Shown piece by piece: positions 34,616 through 42,581 of a DNA stretch of 64,000 bases. Under the pieces are notes generated by a model that made no database searches, was not told the origin of the DNA, and saw only the letters and a list, made by a program, of their open reading frames with translations. Source of the DNA: Lachnospiraceae bacterium (lineage in GTDB: Bacteria > Bacillota > Clostridia > Lachnospirales > Lachnospiraceae); the NCBI GenBank assembly GCA_900766575.1, contig CAAFVW010000116.1:1-64000 (forward strand), written 5' to 3'. The translations under genes and the position numbers were made by a program. Each line of letters starts with the position of its first letter. Within the stretch, counting starts at the first letter, position 1.

Positions 34616-35407
34616 TTAGTCCTCTTCGACCTCCGCCTTTGCAGCCTTCGCAGCCGCCCGTTTTGCCTTCTGGTCAGCCTTGAATTTCTCGGCTTCCTCA
34701 TCGGTGCGGAAAGCAGAATGACCGACTAACTTCTCCATCAGAACCTTGCGGGTGTCTTTGCTATCCTTGCCGCCCAAGCCAAGCTGGATGAGCCAGATGC
34801 GGAAATAGTATTTTTCATTCTCCGGCTTCTGCTCGGCAGGACTGACCCGCTTGGTTTCCTTGGCCTTGGCAAGCATTGCCGCTGCCAGCTCCGTGTAGGC
34901 TTTGCTACGCTCCGGCTCATTGGAAAGCGGAAAGATAAGGATCACCGCCGTGTCGGAAAAGCTGATGCCCCTGGTTTCGCCCAGGTTCGCCCAGAAAAGG
35001 CTGAGAAACTCGTCCTTGGTGGTTGGCGGATTGTCCTGCAAAGCCGCCACCAGCCCCTCGCTGACCGCCACACCAGCCCGACCAGTTGCCTTGTTCAGAA
35101 GGTACTGCTTGCTGTGGAGCATGAATACCAGATTCTTGAGCTGGACACCATCCATAGCCTCGATGGGGAGGTTGATGTTCAGATACTCAATGGTCGGCTC
35201 TACAAAGCCGTTTTCCTCCAGGAATGCCCGGAACTCGGCTTTTTCCTCTTCCGTTTCGGAAGTGATGACTCCATCCCGGTCAATGAGGTAGGGACCGACT
35301 GCATAAGCGAAGCTCGGTGGTCCCATGTAGCGGAGTTCCTTGCCGGAATACTCTGCGATGGCTTTCGCCATTGCTTTTCTGTCAGATGATACTGTTTCAA
35401 TTCGCAT
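34616..35407 (-). CDS. degenerate amidoligase-like paralogue
   Basis: Start at ATG 35407 behind AAAGGAGG; 263 residues. Reading along the amidoligase, matching blocks occur in the same order: ERK/REQ A-K-IA-Y...RY-G near the start, LKNLVFMLHSKQYLL (against LRNLANIMASHESLL), TTKDEFLSLFWAN (against TMEDLADIWYAN), and a 48-residue ungapped C-terminal block with about 42% identity (EN-KY--R-WL--LG ... L-G--AFR). The catalytic E-x-E, H-x-H and E-F-R are absent (LNINLPIE, VILIFPLS instead). It ends in a Lys/Ala-rich tail. Likely a non-catalytic partner (inference). Confidence 0.75.
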   Translation of the reverse strand: MRIETVSSDRKAMAKAIAEYSGKELRYMGPPSFAYAVGPYLIDRDGVITSETEEEKAEFRAFLEENGFVEPTIEYLNINLPIEAMDGVQLKNLVFMLHSKQYLLNKATGRAGVAVSEGLVAALQDNPPTTKDEFLSLFWANLGETRGISFSDTAVILIFPLSNEPERSKAYTELAAAMLAKAKETKRVSPAEQKPENEKYYFRIWLIQLGLGGKDSKDTRKVLMEKLVGHSAFRTDEEAEKFKADQKAKRAAAKAAKAEVEED

Positions 35408-35425
35408 AATGTATGCCTCCTTTGC

Positions 35426-35467
35426 TTTGGGTAGTACATTAATCACTCTGAAGGGCATATAAGTCAA
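35426..35467 (-). promoter_or_regulatory. cassette promoter, copy B (amidoligase paralogue)
   Basis: TTGACT (35467-35462), 17 bases, GATTAA (35444-35439); spacer ends AGAGT, then GTACTACCCAAAGCAAAGGAGG. No inverted repeat precedes this copy. Confidence 0.78.
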
Positions 35468-35492
35468 GCAAATCGAGCAATCTTTATCATCT

Positions 35493-37232
35493 TTATTTTT
35501 CGTTGCCGTTCAGCACCCATGCGATGCCGGAAAGCACGAAAAACACACAGGGAAGTGCCACGCCGTTGCCCCACATCTTATACTCTGCGGCATCGGCATG
35601 GGGAGCTTTCAGCCATTTGATGACCTGGTTTCGGGTCTTCGGTTTTGTGCCGCTACCCATGATCTTACGATGCGTTTCCAAGATTTCTGTCCAGGTTTCG
35701 ATGTCGGACTCCGTAGGCTCCGGCGTTCCAAGGTCGGAACACCACCAGTCCGCAAAGCCCTGCAATCTGGCACACTCGGTCGGAGTCAGACGGCGGACAA
35801 AGAACACAGGCGGTTCATCCTCGCTGCCGGACACGACTGGGGCATCCTTATAATCTCTGGAGAGCAATGTTGGGGAAGTGTCCTTGGTGACCTGGGCATA
35901 ATAGCCTGTGGTCATGGCATAGACAGCGTGGCGGTCTGCAGTGTTCAGAGTAAACGAAACATCCTTATTGATGCCATCCCCCTGGGGACCGTTCTTTTCT
36001 GTTCTGCCGATCATGGAACCCTGCAGTGCATAGCTTTCCACGATGGCGATGCCGCCCTGGTTGCAAGATGGATTGCCACAAGCTCGATCAAGCGTCCGGG
36101 AAGTATCCGCTTCATAAATCCCACTGTGGGGATTATCCGAAAGCATGGAATTGCTCTGGTCGGAACAGATGCCAAAAGCTCTCGGAACGAATAATGCTTG
36201 GTCGTTATTGCAGGAAAGGGTCGCAGACTTGTCCTCCTGGATGAGCGCACCCTTGCCACCGCCCTCACAACCACTGCGGATCTTAAGGGTCTTGGGCGTT
36301 TCCACCACAAAGGGCTGGTTGTTGCCGCCCATTCCATAGGTAGCCGAAACTGTCTGTGCAGTTTCCAGTGGTCCCTTATACCGCGTGTCCTGTGAATGGT
36401 TCTCGAACACAAGCGGTGGATGGTGGGATTCAGCCCGGAGGGTGCAGGTGACCTCATGGGTCACATCCATGCGGTTGCCGCCCTGGTCGTTTAGGACGAT
36501 GCCGTTTCCGCAGCGTTCGCCTGTCTCTCCAGAGCAAGGCGAAGCACCTCTGGCAGTTCTTTGCCACGCACGGAAGCTCTCCGCAGAATACCCTGACACG
36601 CCTTCGGACTCAAATAATACTTTTCCGGCACACCCGCCAGCAAGATCTGCGACAAGGAAGATGCGGCGTCTTCGCTGGGGGACTCCCCAGTATTGAGCAT
36701 CGAGAGTTCTGTATGCAAGGCTCCATCCCTCTCCCATATAAATGTCGGCGTAGGGCCATCGGTTCTTTTCAGGCATAGGCACCTCGGTTCCCGGACAGAC
36801 AACACTGATGACCGCTTCGAGGACGGCTTTGAAGTCCTCGCCTTTGTTTGAGGAGAAAGCCCCTGGGACATTCTCCCACACGATAAATCGTGGATATTCT
36901 CCATTGGTCGCACACCTCATTTCTTTTATGATTCGGATTGCCTGGTAAAACAGGCTGGATTGCTTACCATCCAGTCCGGCTCTCTTGCCCGCAATGGACA
37001 TATCCGTGCAGGGAGAGCCGAAGGTGATAATGTCGACAGGCTCGACCTCACCGCCGTTCATGCCGGAGATATCACCATAGTGTTTCATAAAGGGCAGGCG
37101 TTTGGTGGTCACCCGGATGGGGAATGGCTCGACCTCGGATGCCCACAGCGGCGTAATGCCAGAGAGTAATCCGCCGAGCGGGAACCCGCCAGAGCCATCA
37201 AACAGACTGCCAAGAGTTAGATTCTTATTCAT
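35493..37232 (-). CDS. DNA (cytosine-5-)-methyltransferase with repeat-rich recognition domain
   Basis: The 579-residue enzyme has motif I (LGSLFDGSGGFPLGGLL), motif IV with the catalytic Cys (FGSPCTDMSIAG), motif VI (VWENVPG), motif VIII (QRRRRIFLV) and C-terminal motifs IX-X (RLTPTECARLQGF; MWGNGVALP). The long middle (about 240-470) contains six degenerate units of the type D-S-TL-----A-V, an unusual, repeat-built target recognition region. No nuclease is adjacent, so it is probably an orphan methylase protecting phage DNA from restriction. Overlaps the adenine/cytosine N-methylase gene by 8 bases. Confidence 0.93.
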   Translation of the reverse strand: MNKNLTLGSLFDGSGGFPLGGLLSGITPLWASEVEPFPIRVTTKRLPFMKHYGDISGMNGGEVEPVDIITFGSPCTDMSIAGKRAGLDGKQSSLFYQAIRIIKEMRCATNGEYPRFIVWENVPGAFSSNKGEDFKAVLEAVISVVCPGTEVPMPEKNRWPYADIYMGEGWSLAYRTLDAQYWGVPQRRRRIFLVADLAGGCAGKVLFESEGVSGYSAESFRAWQRTARGASPCSGETGERCGNGIVLNDQGGNRMDVTHEVTCTLRAESHHPPLVFENHSQDTRYKGPLETAQTVSATYGMGGNNQPFVVETPKTLKIRSGCEGGGKGALIQEDKSATLSCNNDQALFVPRAFGICSDQSNSMLSDNPHSGIYEADTSRTLDRACGNPSCNQGGIAIVESYALQGSMIGRTEKNGPQGDGINKDVSFTLNTADRHAVYAMTTGYYAQVTKDTSPTLLSRDYKDAPVVSGSEDEPPVFFVRRLTPTECARLQGFADWWCSDLGTPEPTESDIETWTEILETHRKIMGSGTKPKTRNQVIKWLKAPHADAAEYKMWGNGVALPCVFFVLSGIAWVLNGNEK

Positions 37233-38466
37233 GGACAGCTACCTCCGCATACGACAGCTTGCTACCATCACGAATCGCAAAAACACCGTCCGAAGAACCA
37301 ACTGCTTCGATATAGCGGTTGACGATGACATCCACAAACTTTTCATCCAGCTCGATACCATAGCAGATGCGGTTCGTTTCCTCACAAGCCATGAGTGTGG
37401 AGCCGGAACCGAGGAACGGGTCAAGCACGATGCAGTTGCTCATGCTGGAGTTCTGGATGGGGTACGCCATCAGAGCAACAGGCTTCATGGTCGGATGCTC
37501 CTTAGAAGATTTCGGACGATCATACTCCCAGATGGTGGTCTGCTTGCGGTCGGCATACCACTGGTGTTTGCCGCCAAGCTTCCAACCAAACAGGCACGGC
37601 TCGTGCTGCCACTGATACGGAGAACGACCAAGAACCAGAGCATTCTTCTTCCAGATACAGCAGCCGGACAGGTAGAACCCGGCATCGTGGAACGCCTGCC
37701 GGAAGATCAGTCCCTTGGAGTCCGCATGGAATACATAGATGCTTGCATCCGTTTCCATGTTCTGCTCCACATTTACAAACATGGAGAACAGGAATTTGTA
37801 GAAATCCTCATCGGACATATTGTCGTTCTTGATCTTCCCAGCGGTTTCCTCCACATTTACATTGTAGGGCGGGTCCGTCAAAACCATGTTGGCCCGGCGG
37901 CCCTCCATCAGAGTGGTGTAGGTTTCCGGCAAAGTGGAATCGCCGCAGACCAAACGATGCCGACCAAGGAGCCAGATGTCACCAGCTTTGGACATCGTAG
38001 GCTTCTGTAACTCTGCATCCACATCAAAATCGTCCTCTTTGATTTCCTTGTTGTGTACCTTGGAAAAGAGCTGCTCGATCTCTGGGGCTTCAAAACCAGT
38101 AAAGTCCGTGTTAAAATCCGCAGACTGCAAATCCACGATGAGGTCAGCCAAGAGCTGTTCGTTCCAGGCACCCGTGATTTTATTGAGGGCAATATTCAGG
38201 GCCTTTACCTTATTTTCGTCCTCGATGTGAACCATCACACACTGGACTTCGGTATATCCCAGATCTTTGAGGACGGTCAGACGCTGGTGACCACCGATGA
38301 CCGTCATATCATAATTGACGATGATCGGCTCCACATAGCCAAACTCCTGGATGGAGTTTTTGATCTTCTCATATTCCTTATCGCCGGGTTTCAGTTTCTT
38401 GCGAGGGTTATATGCTGCCGGACGGAGTGCATCCACCGACAGTGTTTTCCATTCCATAGCACTCAT
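37225..38466 (-). CDS. ParB-like domain fused to N4/N6 DNA methyltransferase
   Basis: The 413-residue protein has an N-terminal ParB/Srx-like domain (about 1-120; PIIVNYDMTVIGGHQRLTVLKDLGY) and a C-terminal amino-methyltransferase with DPPY (VLTDPPYNV, about 190) before FLGSGSTLMAC (about 370), i.e. beta-type order. Such fusions are frequent in phages; the ParB part may bind DNA or regulate. It methylates adenine N6 or cytosine N4. It shares an overlapping operon with the C5 methylase. Confidence 0.93.
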   Translation of the reverse strand: MSAMEWKTLSVDALRPAAYNPRKKLKPGDKEYEKIKNSIQEFGYVEPIIVNYDMTVIGGHQRLTVLKDLGYTEVQCVMVHIEDENKVKALNIALNKITGAWNEQLLADLIVDLQSADFNTDFTGFEAPEIEQLFSKVHNKEIKEDDFDVDAELQKPTMSKAGDIWLLGRHRLVCGDSTLPETYTTLMEGRRANMVLTDPPYNVNVEETAGKIKNDNMSDEDFYKFLFSMFVNVEQNMETDASIYVFHADSKGLIFRQAFHDAGFYLSGCCIWKKNALVLGRSPYQWQHEPCLFGWKLGGKHQWYADRKQTTIWEYDRPKSSKEHPTMKPVALMAYPIQNSSMSNCIVLDPFLGSGSTLMACEETNRICYGIELDEKFVDVIVNRYIEAVGSSDGVFAIRDGSKLSYAEVAVHE

Positions 38467-38942
38467 GCTTTTTCCTCCTCTGTCACGGCAGGGCTTATAT
38501 ATGGTTCTCTGCCATCTTCTTCACGCCAAAACCTATCTCGCACATAGCAGGCGTGAGAACAATATTTTCTGTTTCGATTACCGTAGGCAGAAAAGGTCTT
38601 GCCACAGTAAGCACATTTCTTTTCATAGTAGGCTGTAGGCTTTCGGTTGATGTCGGTCTGATGCGCCGCCCACCAATTCCTTCTGCATTCATCTGAGCAG
38701 AATTTTCTCTTCCGGCCGGTGGTAGGCTGTTCGATTTCCTTACCGCAACACTGACACGCTGTTCCGGCTTCCATCTGCTCTTTCATATTGAGGGTGAGTT
38801 CCGTAGCGAAACCATCCAGGCCGTGGCTCTTGCAATAGTTGCGGACGATGTCACGGGAAAGACCGACAACCGAAGCAATGGCTCGATAGCCAGTGCCGCG
38901 AAGTCGCAGGTCACGGATCTGTTTTGCCTGAAATTCAGTCAT
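38463..38942 (-). CDS. DNA-binding protein with HTH and zinc-binding Cys motifs
   Basis: ATG 38942 chosen (MTEFQAKQIRDLRLRG); 159 residues. A sigma-70 region 4-like helix-turn-helix (GYRAIASVVGLSRDIVRNYCKS) is followed by two Cys clusters (CQCCGKEI ... FCSDECRRNWW and CAYCGKTF ... YCSHACYVRD), each a likely zinc site. It resembles phage proteins that bind DNA near packaging or methylation genes. Overlaps the ParB-methylase by 4 bases. Confidence 0.8.
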   Translation of the reverse strand: MTEFQAKQIRDLRLRGTGYRAIASVVGLSRDIVRNYCKSHGLDGFATELTLNMKEQMEAGTACQCCGKEIEQPTTGRKRKFCSDECRRNWWAAHQTDINRKPTAYYEKKCAYCGKTFSAYGNRNRKYCSHACYVRDRFWREEDGREPYISPAVTEEEKA

Positions 38943-38973
38943 TGCTTCACATCCTTTCGCTAAAAAGTGAGTT

Positions 38974-39018
38974 AAAAAAAGGCCATAAAACCACTGTTTC
39001 CAGTAGGGTTTTACAGCC
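38974..39018 (-). terminator. Rho-independent terminator downstream of metK-HNH
   Basis: GGCTGTAAAACCC...GGTTTTATGGCC (39018-38981, minus strand) with inner ACTG-GAAA-CAGT, then TTTTTTTAAC. Confidence 0.8.
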
Positions 39019-39034
39019 AAATAGAAAACAAATC

Positions 39035-39092
39035 AGCAAAAGCACCGCTACCGCCCAGCCGGAAAAGGATAGGCATTCTCGGTGCTTTCGCT
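39035..39092 (+). terminator. hairpin terminator, plus orientation
   Basis: AGCAAAAGCACCG (39035-39047) pairs with CGGTGCTTTCGCT (39080-39092), followed by ATTTTTT. No plus-strand gene ends here; it may block antisense transcription. Confidence 0.55.
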
Positions 39093-39244
39093 ATTTTTTA
39101 TGAAATTTTCGGTTCCGTACTGGGGGTGCTGGGGTATCCCCCTTATTAAATTCTGCGATTTTACACGCTTGAGGGGGCGCCGGTCTTTCCGCACCCCGAT
39201 AACAGAGATTTGACCCGCCCCTGGGGTGCAAGGGTGGTGTGCAA

Positions 39245-39610
39245 TCAGTAGCGGAACTCCTGGTATCGATCTTCTGTCATGGTCTTGGTATCATGGCAGT
39301 GCTTGCAGAGCGGTTGCCAGTTGTTCCGATCCCAGAACAGTTTCTGGTCACCGCGATGGGGAACGATATGGTCAACCACCGTGGCACGAACATACTTACC
39401 ACTGGCAAGGCAACGGACACACAACGGGTGTGCTTGGAGGAAGGCTTTGCTCTCCCTACGCCATCTGCTGCCGTACCCACGCTTGCCAGCGGGTCGTGTC
39501 GTTTCAGGGTGCAGGGCTTTGTGTTCCTCGCAGTACATCGTACCGTAGGGAACGAGCCTTGCACAGCCGGGGTGCTTGCATGGTGTGTTCGGACGATGCG
39601 GCATGGTCAC
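39245..39610 (-). CDS. HNH endonuclease
   Basis: The 121-residue protein has the HNH pattern TVVDHIVPHRGDQKLFWDRNNWQPLCKHCHDTKT with two Cys pairs around it (CKHPGCARL; CVRC; CKHC). HNH proteins near packaging genes often take part in terminase cutting; here it lies beside metK and far from terminase. ATG overlaps the metK stop by 4 bases. Confidence 0.9.
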   Translation of the reverse strand: MTMPHRPNTPCKHPGCARLVPYGTMYCEEHKALHPETTRPAGKRGYGSRWRRESKAFLQAHPLCVRCLASGKYVRATVVDHIVPHRGDQKLFWDRNNWQPLCKHCHDTKTMTEDRYQEFRY

Positions 39611-40656
39611 TCCTCCCAGGGAAGACCAGCCTTGCCGAAATGTCCGTAGGCACTGACCTGGTTGTAATCCACATCCAGCAAGCCCAGCTCCTTGATAATG
39701 CCAGCCGGAGTCAGATTATAGTTTGCTCTGATCCAGTCCTTAATCTCACCAAGGGATACACGCTCAGTACCAAAGCACTCGACTGCCACAGACACAGGTT
39801 CGGCCACGCCGATGACGTATGCCAACTGCACCTCGCACTTACGCACCTGTCCAGAACGGACGAGGTCTTTAGCGATCTTCCTTGCCATATACGCTCCGCT
39901 CCTATCGACCTTGGTAGGGTCTTTGCCGGAAAACGCACCACCGCCGTGTCTGCACATACCACCATAGGTGTCAGCGATAATCTTTCTGCCAGTCAACCCG
40001 GAATCTGCAAAAGAAGAACCGACCACGAAACGGCCGGTCGGATTGACCAGTTTCTCGAAGTCGGTGTTCAAATCGTAGTCCTGGGCGGCAGTTTCCATGA
40101 CCGCTTGCACCAGAGGACGAATATCCATAACGCTGGTGTCCTCCCAGTGCTGGGTGCTGATAAGAAATGTGGTAATGCGACCTGTGTCATAATCATAGGA
40201 AACCTGTGCTTTCGCATCCGGCAAAAGCAACGGAGATTTCAGCTCACGCAGAAGCTCAAGAGCGTGTGTCGCTACCGCATAGGGAATCGGCAACATCTCT
40301 GGGGTTTCATCGGTCGCATAGCCGAACATCATACCCTGGTCACCAGCACCAGAATTACCATCGACACCAAGAGCGATATCCGGGCTCTGCTTGCTGATAT
40401 ACACAGTCACACGGTACTCTTCCGGATCAGAAAGACCAATGCGGGAAAGTACCTCTGTGACCAGAGCTTTATAGTCCGGCTCATAGCTGGAAGTGATCTC
40501 TCCGGCAATGATGACCTCATAATCTTTAATCATGCACTCTGCTGCCACACGGCTGTTTCTGTCATGGGACAGGCAGGCGGTAACAATGGCATCCGAAATC
40601 TGGTCGCAGATTTTATCCGGGTGTCCGCATGAAACCTGCTCACTCGTAAAAATCAT
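39607..40656 (-). CDS. metK: S-adenosylmethionine synthetase, phage-type
   Basis: This enzyme makes SAM from methionine and ATP. The 349 residues contain GHPDKICDQISDAI, DQGMMFGYATDET with the P-loop-like site (GAGDQG), and RFVVGSSFADSGLTGRKI and GGGAFSGKDPTKVDRS. It is shorter than the usual bacterial form (about 380-400 residues), but all active-site blocks are present. As a phage gene next to two DNA methylases it would keep SAM available for genome methylation (inference). Own promoter and a hairpin leader upstream. Confidence 0.92.
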   Translation of the reverse strand: MIFTSEQVSCGHPDKICDQISDAIVTACLSHDRNSRVAAECMIKDYEVIIAGEITSSYEPDYKALVTEVLSRIGLSDPEEYRVTVYISKQSPDIALGVDGNSGAGDQGMMFGYATDETPEMLPIPYAVATHALELLRELKSPLLLPDAKAQVSYDYDTGRITTFLISTQHWEDTSVMDIRPLVQAVMETAAQDYDLNTDFEKLVNPTGRFVVGSSFADSGLTGRKIIADTYGGMCRHGGGAFSGKDPTKVDRSGAYMARKIAKDLVRSGQVRKCEVQLAYVIGVAEPVSVAVECFGTERVSLGEIKDWIRANYNLTPAGIIKELGLLDVDYNQVSAYGHFGKAGLPWEE

Positions 40657-40681
40657 AGAAAAAATCCTCCTTTCGTATGTA

Positions 40682-40712
40682 CGGATGCGTGAAAGGATGA
40701 AAGACGCATCCG
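40682..40712 (-). promoter_or_regulatory. hairpin before the metK ribosome binding site
   Basis: CGGATGCGT (40712-40704) pairs with ACGCATCCG (40690-40682) around CTTTCATCCTTTC. It is followed closely by ACGAAAGGAGG. It could control translation of metK or protect the mRNA end. Confidence 0.55.
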
Positions 40713-40717
40713 GCCAA

Positions 40718-40752
40718 GAAAAAAGAGCCTACGGAAAACTCCGCAGACCCTC
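40718..40752 (-). terminator. terminator between metK promoter and gene
   Basis: GAGGGTCTGCGGA-GTTT-TCCGTAGGCTC followed by TTTTTT on the minus strand. It lies downstream of a good promoter and upstream of metK, so it is either an attenuator or the stop of the preceding gene. Confidence 0.7.
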
Positions 40753-40773
40753 ATTGCTTTTCTGGCAAGTATA

Positions 40774-40802
40774 ATAATATCACATCGAAATGGAAAAGTC
40801 AG
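40774..40802 (-). promoter_or_regulatory. promoter upstream of metK leader
   Basis: CTGACT (40802-40797), 17 bases, TATTAT (40779-40774). Confidence 0.5.
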
Positions 40803-40832
40803 TGCAAGACCAGTGCAAACTTTTCATCGGAA

Positions 40833-41024
40833 TTACTGTAAAGAATCCGACACCTCATCTACGATATCCTGCTTTGTCCCTCTCGTGGAGCAACCGCTGT
40901 TTGCGAACTTCTCAAGTAAGGCATTGACCTCTTTGTTTTCTTCTGCCGAGAGCTCTGGAAACCAGATAGAAAAATCATCATCTCCGTGCTTATAAATGAC
41001 ACCAGCAATCTGTGTAGTATCCAT
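40833..41024 (-). CDS. small unknown phage protein
   Basis: ATG 41024 (MDTTQIAGVIYKHGDDDFSI) follows AGGAGGTGC; 63 residues. The protein is acidic (FPELSAEENKEVNALLEKF). No known domain; it could be a small inhibitor, which is speculation. A terminator follows. Confidence 0.6.
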   Translation of the reverse strand: MDTTQIAGVIYKHGDDDFSIWFPELSAEENKEVNALLEKFANSGCSTRGTKQDIVDEVSDSLQ

Positions 41025-41111
41025 ATCGACCGTAGCACCTCCTAAATTTCGTATCTGAAGTATACCATAAACCGCGGCTCTTATCAAATCAATAGCTCTT
41101 TTAGTTCAGTT

Positions 41112-41597
41112 TTATTTTCGCAGGCTGTCAATCCACTTGTACTTCTCGCTCCTAAAACGCTCAATAAATTCATCGCTATCTTTGTAATGGTGCCCTATAA
41201 GATTCGGACGAATATCATCACGAACAGAAAGTAATAAATCTTTTGGAGCGTTATTATCTGCCAAGGACATCATAGCAAGAGCATATCCGGCATACAGACC
41301 ATCTATATAACCTGTCTGTTTCATATTTTCCAACAGCAGTTTATCGGGTAACCCTAAATAACCTTTTGGCACGAGTCCTTCTTCTACAAGCTGCGCCGAC
41401 CAGGAGGCTAAAATTTCCTTTTCATCTTCCTTGCTAAACAACTGATTAAAATCAACGCTTTCAACCTTCTCCTGCATGAAAGCAAAAACCTTATTTATCA
41501 GCACTACTCCCAAAGCGGTTAATCCCTGATTGGTTTCCTGCTTTAGGCTATCCGCCACGCCTTCGCCCAAGCGTACACCATTCTCGTTATCCGTCAT
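41112..41597 (-). CDS. unknown phage protein
   Basis: ATG 41597 has GGAGG upstream; 161 residues, helical and acidic (LKQETNQGLTALGVVLINKVFAF; FSKEDEKEILASW). The end is basic/aromatic (RFRSEKYKWIDSLRK). No family is recognised. It lies between a terminator and another small gene, so it is probably an accessory gene. Confidence 0.6.
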   Translation of the reverse strand: MTDNENGVRLGEGVADSLKQETNQGLTALGVVLINKVFAFMQEKVESVDFNQLFSKEDEKEILASWSAQLVEEGLVPKGYLGLPDKLLLENMKQTGYIDGLYAGYALAMMSLADNNAPKDLLLSVRDDIRPNLIGHHYKDSDEFIERFRSEKYKWIDSLRK

Positions 41598-41673
41598 ATG
41601 TATGGCCTCCTTGATTATTCTGCTAAACCCAACCCTATAATACCACATTTTTACACACCGCTCAATATACCAA

Positions 41674-41704
41674 AAGAGCAGCCACCACTACAGTGACTGC
41701 TCTT
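41674..41704. terminator. hairpin terminator at the end of the MazF-like gene
   Basis: AAGAGCAG (41674-41681) pairs with CTGCTCTT (41697-41704), followed on the minus strand by TTTTGG. Works mainly for the MazF-like gene. Confidence 0.6.
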
Positions 41705-41706
41705 TC

Positions 41707-42072
41707 TCAATTATATCGCTCCACGGCACCAATCTGGATTTGCAGGGCTTTTGTCAGCTTGGTCATAACAGTATCATCGCTTACGGCACCACGCCGTTCC
41801 AACAAATACTTCTTGTCGATTGTTTCCACCTGCTCGGCCAGAGCCAGGCTGTTCTGCGGCAGACCCGTTCCACACCCTCGTGGGATGTAGACATGGGTGG
41901 GAAGCATCCTTTTCTTATAGATTTTGGAAGTCAGCGGAACGACCGTGATGACCGGGGAATGCTCATTTGCACGGTTGTTGCTCACGATGACCGCCGGACG
42001 GATACCGCTCTGCTTACAGGTGTCTATGTTCTGACCGAAATCCACGAAATAAATATCTCCACGTTTACACAT
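41707..42072 (-). CDS. type II PemK/MazF-like toxin (orphan)
   Basis: The 121-residue protein has the MazF pattern RGDIYFVDFGQN, SGIRPAVIVSNNRANEHSPVITVVPLTS and PTHVYIPRGC, with the usual end QTIDKKYL-type segment. Such proteins are mRNA endonucleases when free. No antitoxin gene is recognisable beside it: the upstream gene (42088) is an ArpU-like regulator. Either an antitoxin lies elsewhere or the protein has been put to another phage use. Confidence 0.88.
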   Translation of the reverse strand: MCKRGDIYFVDFGQNIDTCKQSGIRPAVIVSNNRANEHSPVITVVPLTSKIYKKRMLPTHVYIPRGCGTGLPQNSLALAEQVETIDKKYLLERRGAVSDDTVMTKLTKALQIQIGAVERYN

Positions 42073-42087
42073 CGTAGTCCACCTCGC

Positions 42088-42579
42088 TTAGCTCAGCATA
42101 TACGCCACGACTTCGTCATCATGACGCTGATACATTTTTTCCAGTTCCACAATAGCCTTGGCCCGATAGTTGCCGACCGTTCTCCGGCTGATATAATGCT
42201 TTTCCGCTACCTTGTCCCAGGTCATCTGACCAAAGACCAAATCAGAAAGCACCGTTCCTGGCATCCCACTGACGGATTTGACCGCACTCTCGAAAAAGCG
42301 AAGCTCCTCCGTCAGATCCAGATATTCCTTTTCCAGATGCTCGTACCATTCCTGGTTGATACGCTCCATCCGCTCCCGGTAGTTCAGGGCAATGCTGGCG
42401 GTCTTATTGGCGGTGCCGCTGGTCTGCACCCGTTCACCCTCCGGCTGGGAGAAATACATCGTATCAATCATCTCCTGTTCCGTGATGCCTCGAAAATCAG
42501 AAATCTGGTGGAACAGGCAACGCTGCTCCGTTTTCATTTTCGGGTAATCACGGATAAGCTGTTCTATCCTTTCGCTCAT
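42088..42579 (-). CDS. ArpU-like / sigma-70 region 4-type late regulator
   Basis: The 163-residue protein is helical with a C-terminal sigma region 4-like helix-turn-helix (FGQMTWDKVAEKHYISRRTVGNYRAKAIVELEKMY). Proteins of this type in phages of Firmicutes switch on late operons. It lies directly before the SNF2 gene (2-base gap) and is far upstream of the late genes. Confidence 0.78.
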   Translation of the reverse strand: MSERIEQLIRDYPKMKTEQRCLFHQISDFRGITEQEMIDTMYFSQPEGERVQTSGTANKTASIALNYRERMERINQEWYEHLEKEYLDLTEELRFFESAVKSVSGMPGTVLSDLVFGQMTWDKVAEKHYISRRTVGNYRAKAIVELEKMYQRHDDEVVAYMLS

Positions 42580-42581
42580 TC

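Larger units (their letters stand above)
38943..39244. other. gene-free region with two hairpins
   Basis: No supported gene. It contains a terminator at 38974-39018 and a bidirectional hairpin at 39035-39092, and a GC-rich stretch at about 39170-39240 between HNH and the zinc protein. The HNH gene starts elsewhere, so this is a transcription break. Confidence 0.6.

Noticed and set aside
40682..40752. SAM riboswitch upstream of metK
   Set aside because: Only two simple hairpins are present; the conserved core of SAM-I, SAM-II or SMK elements is not visible.
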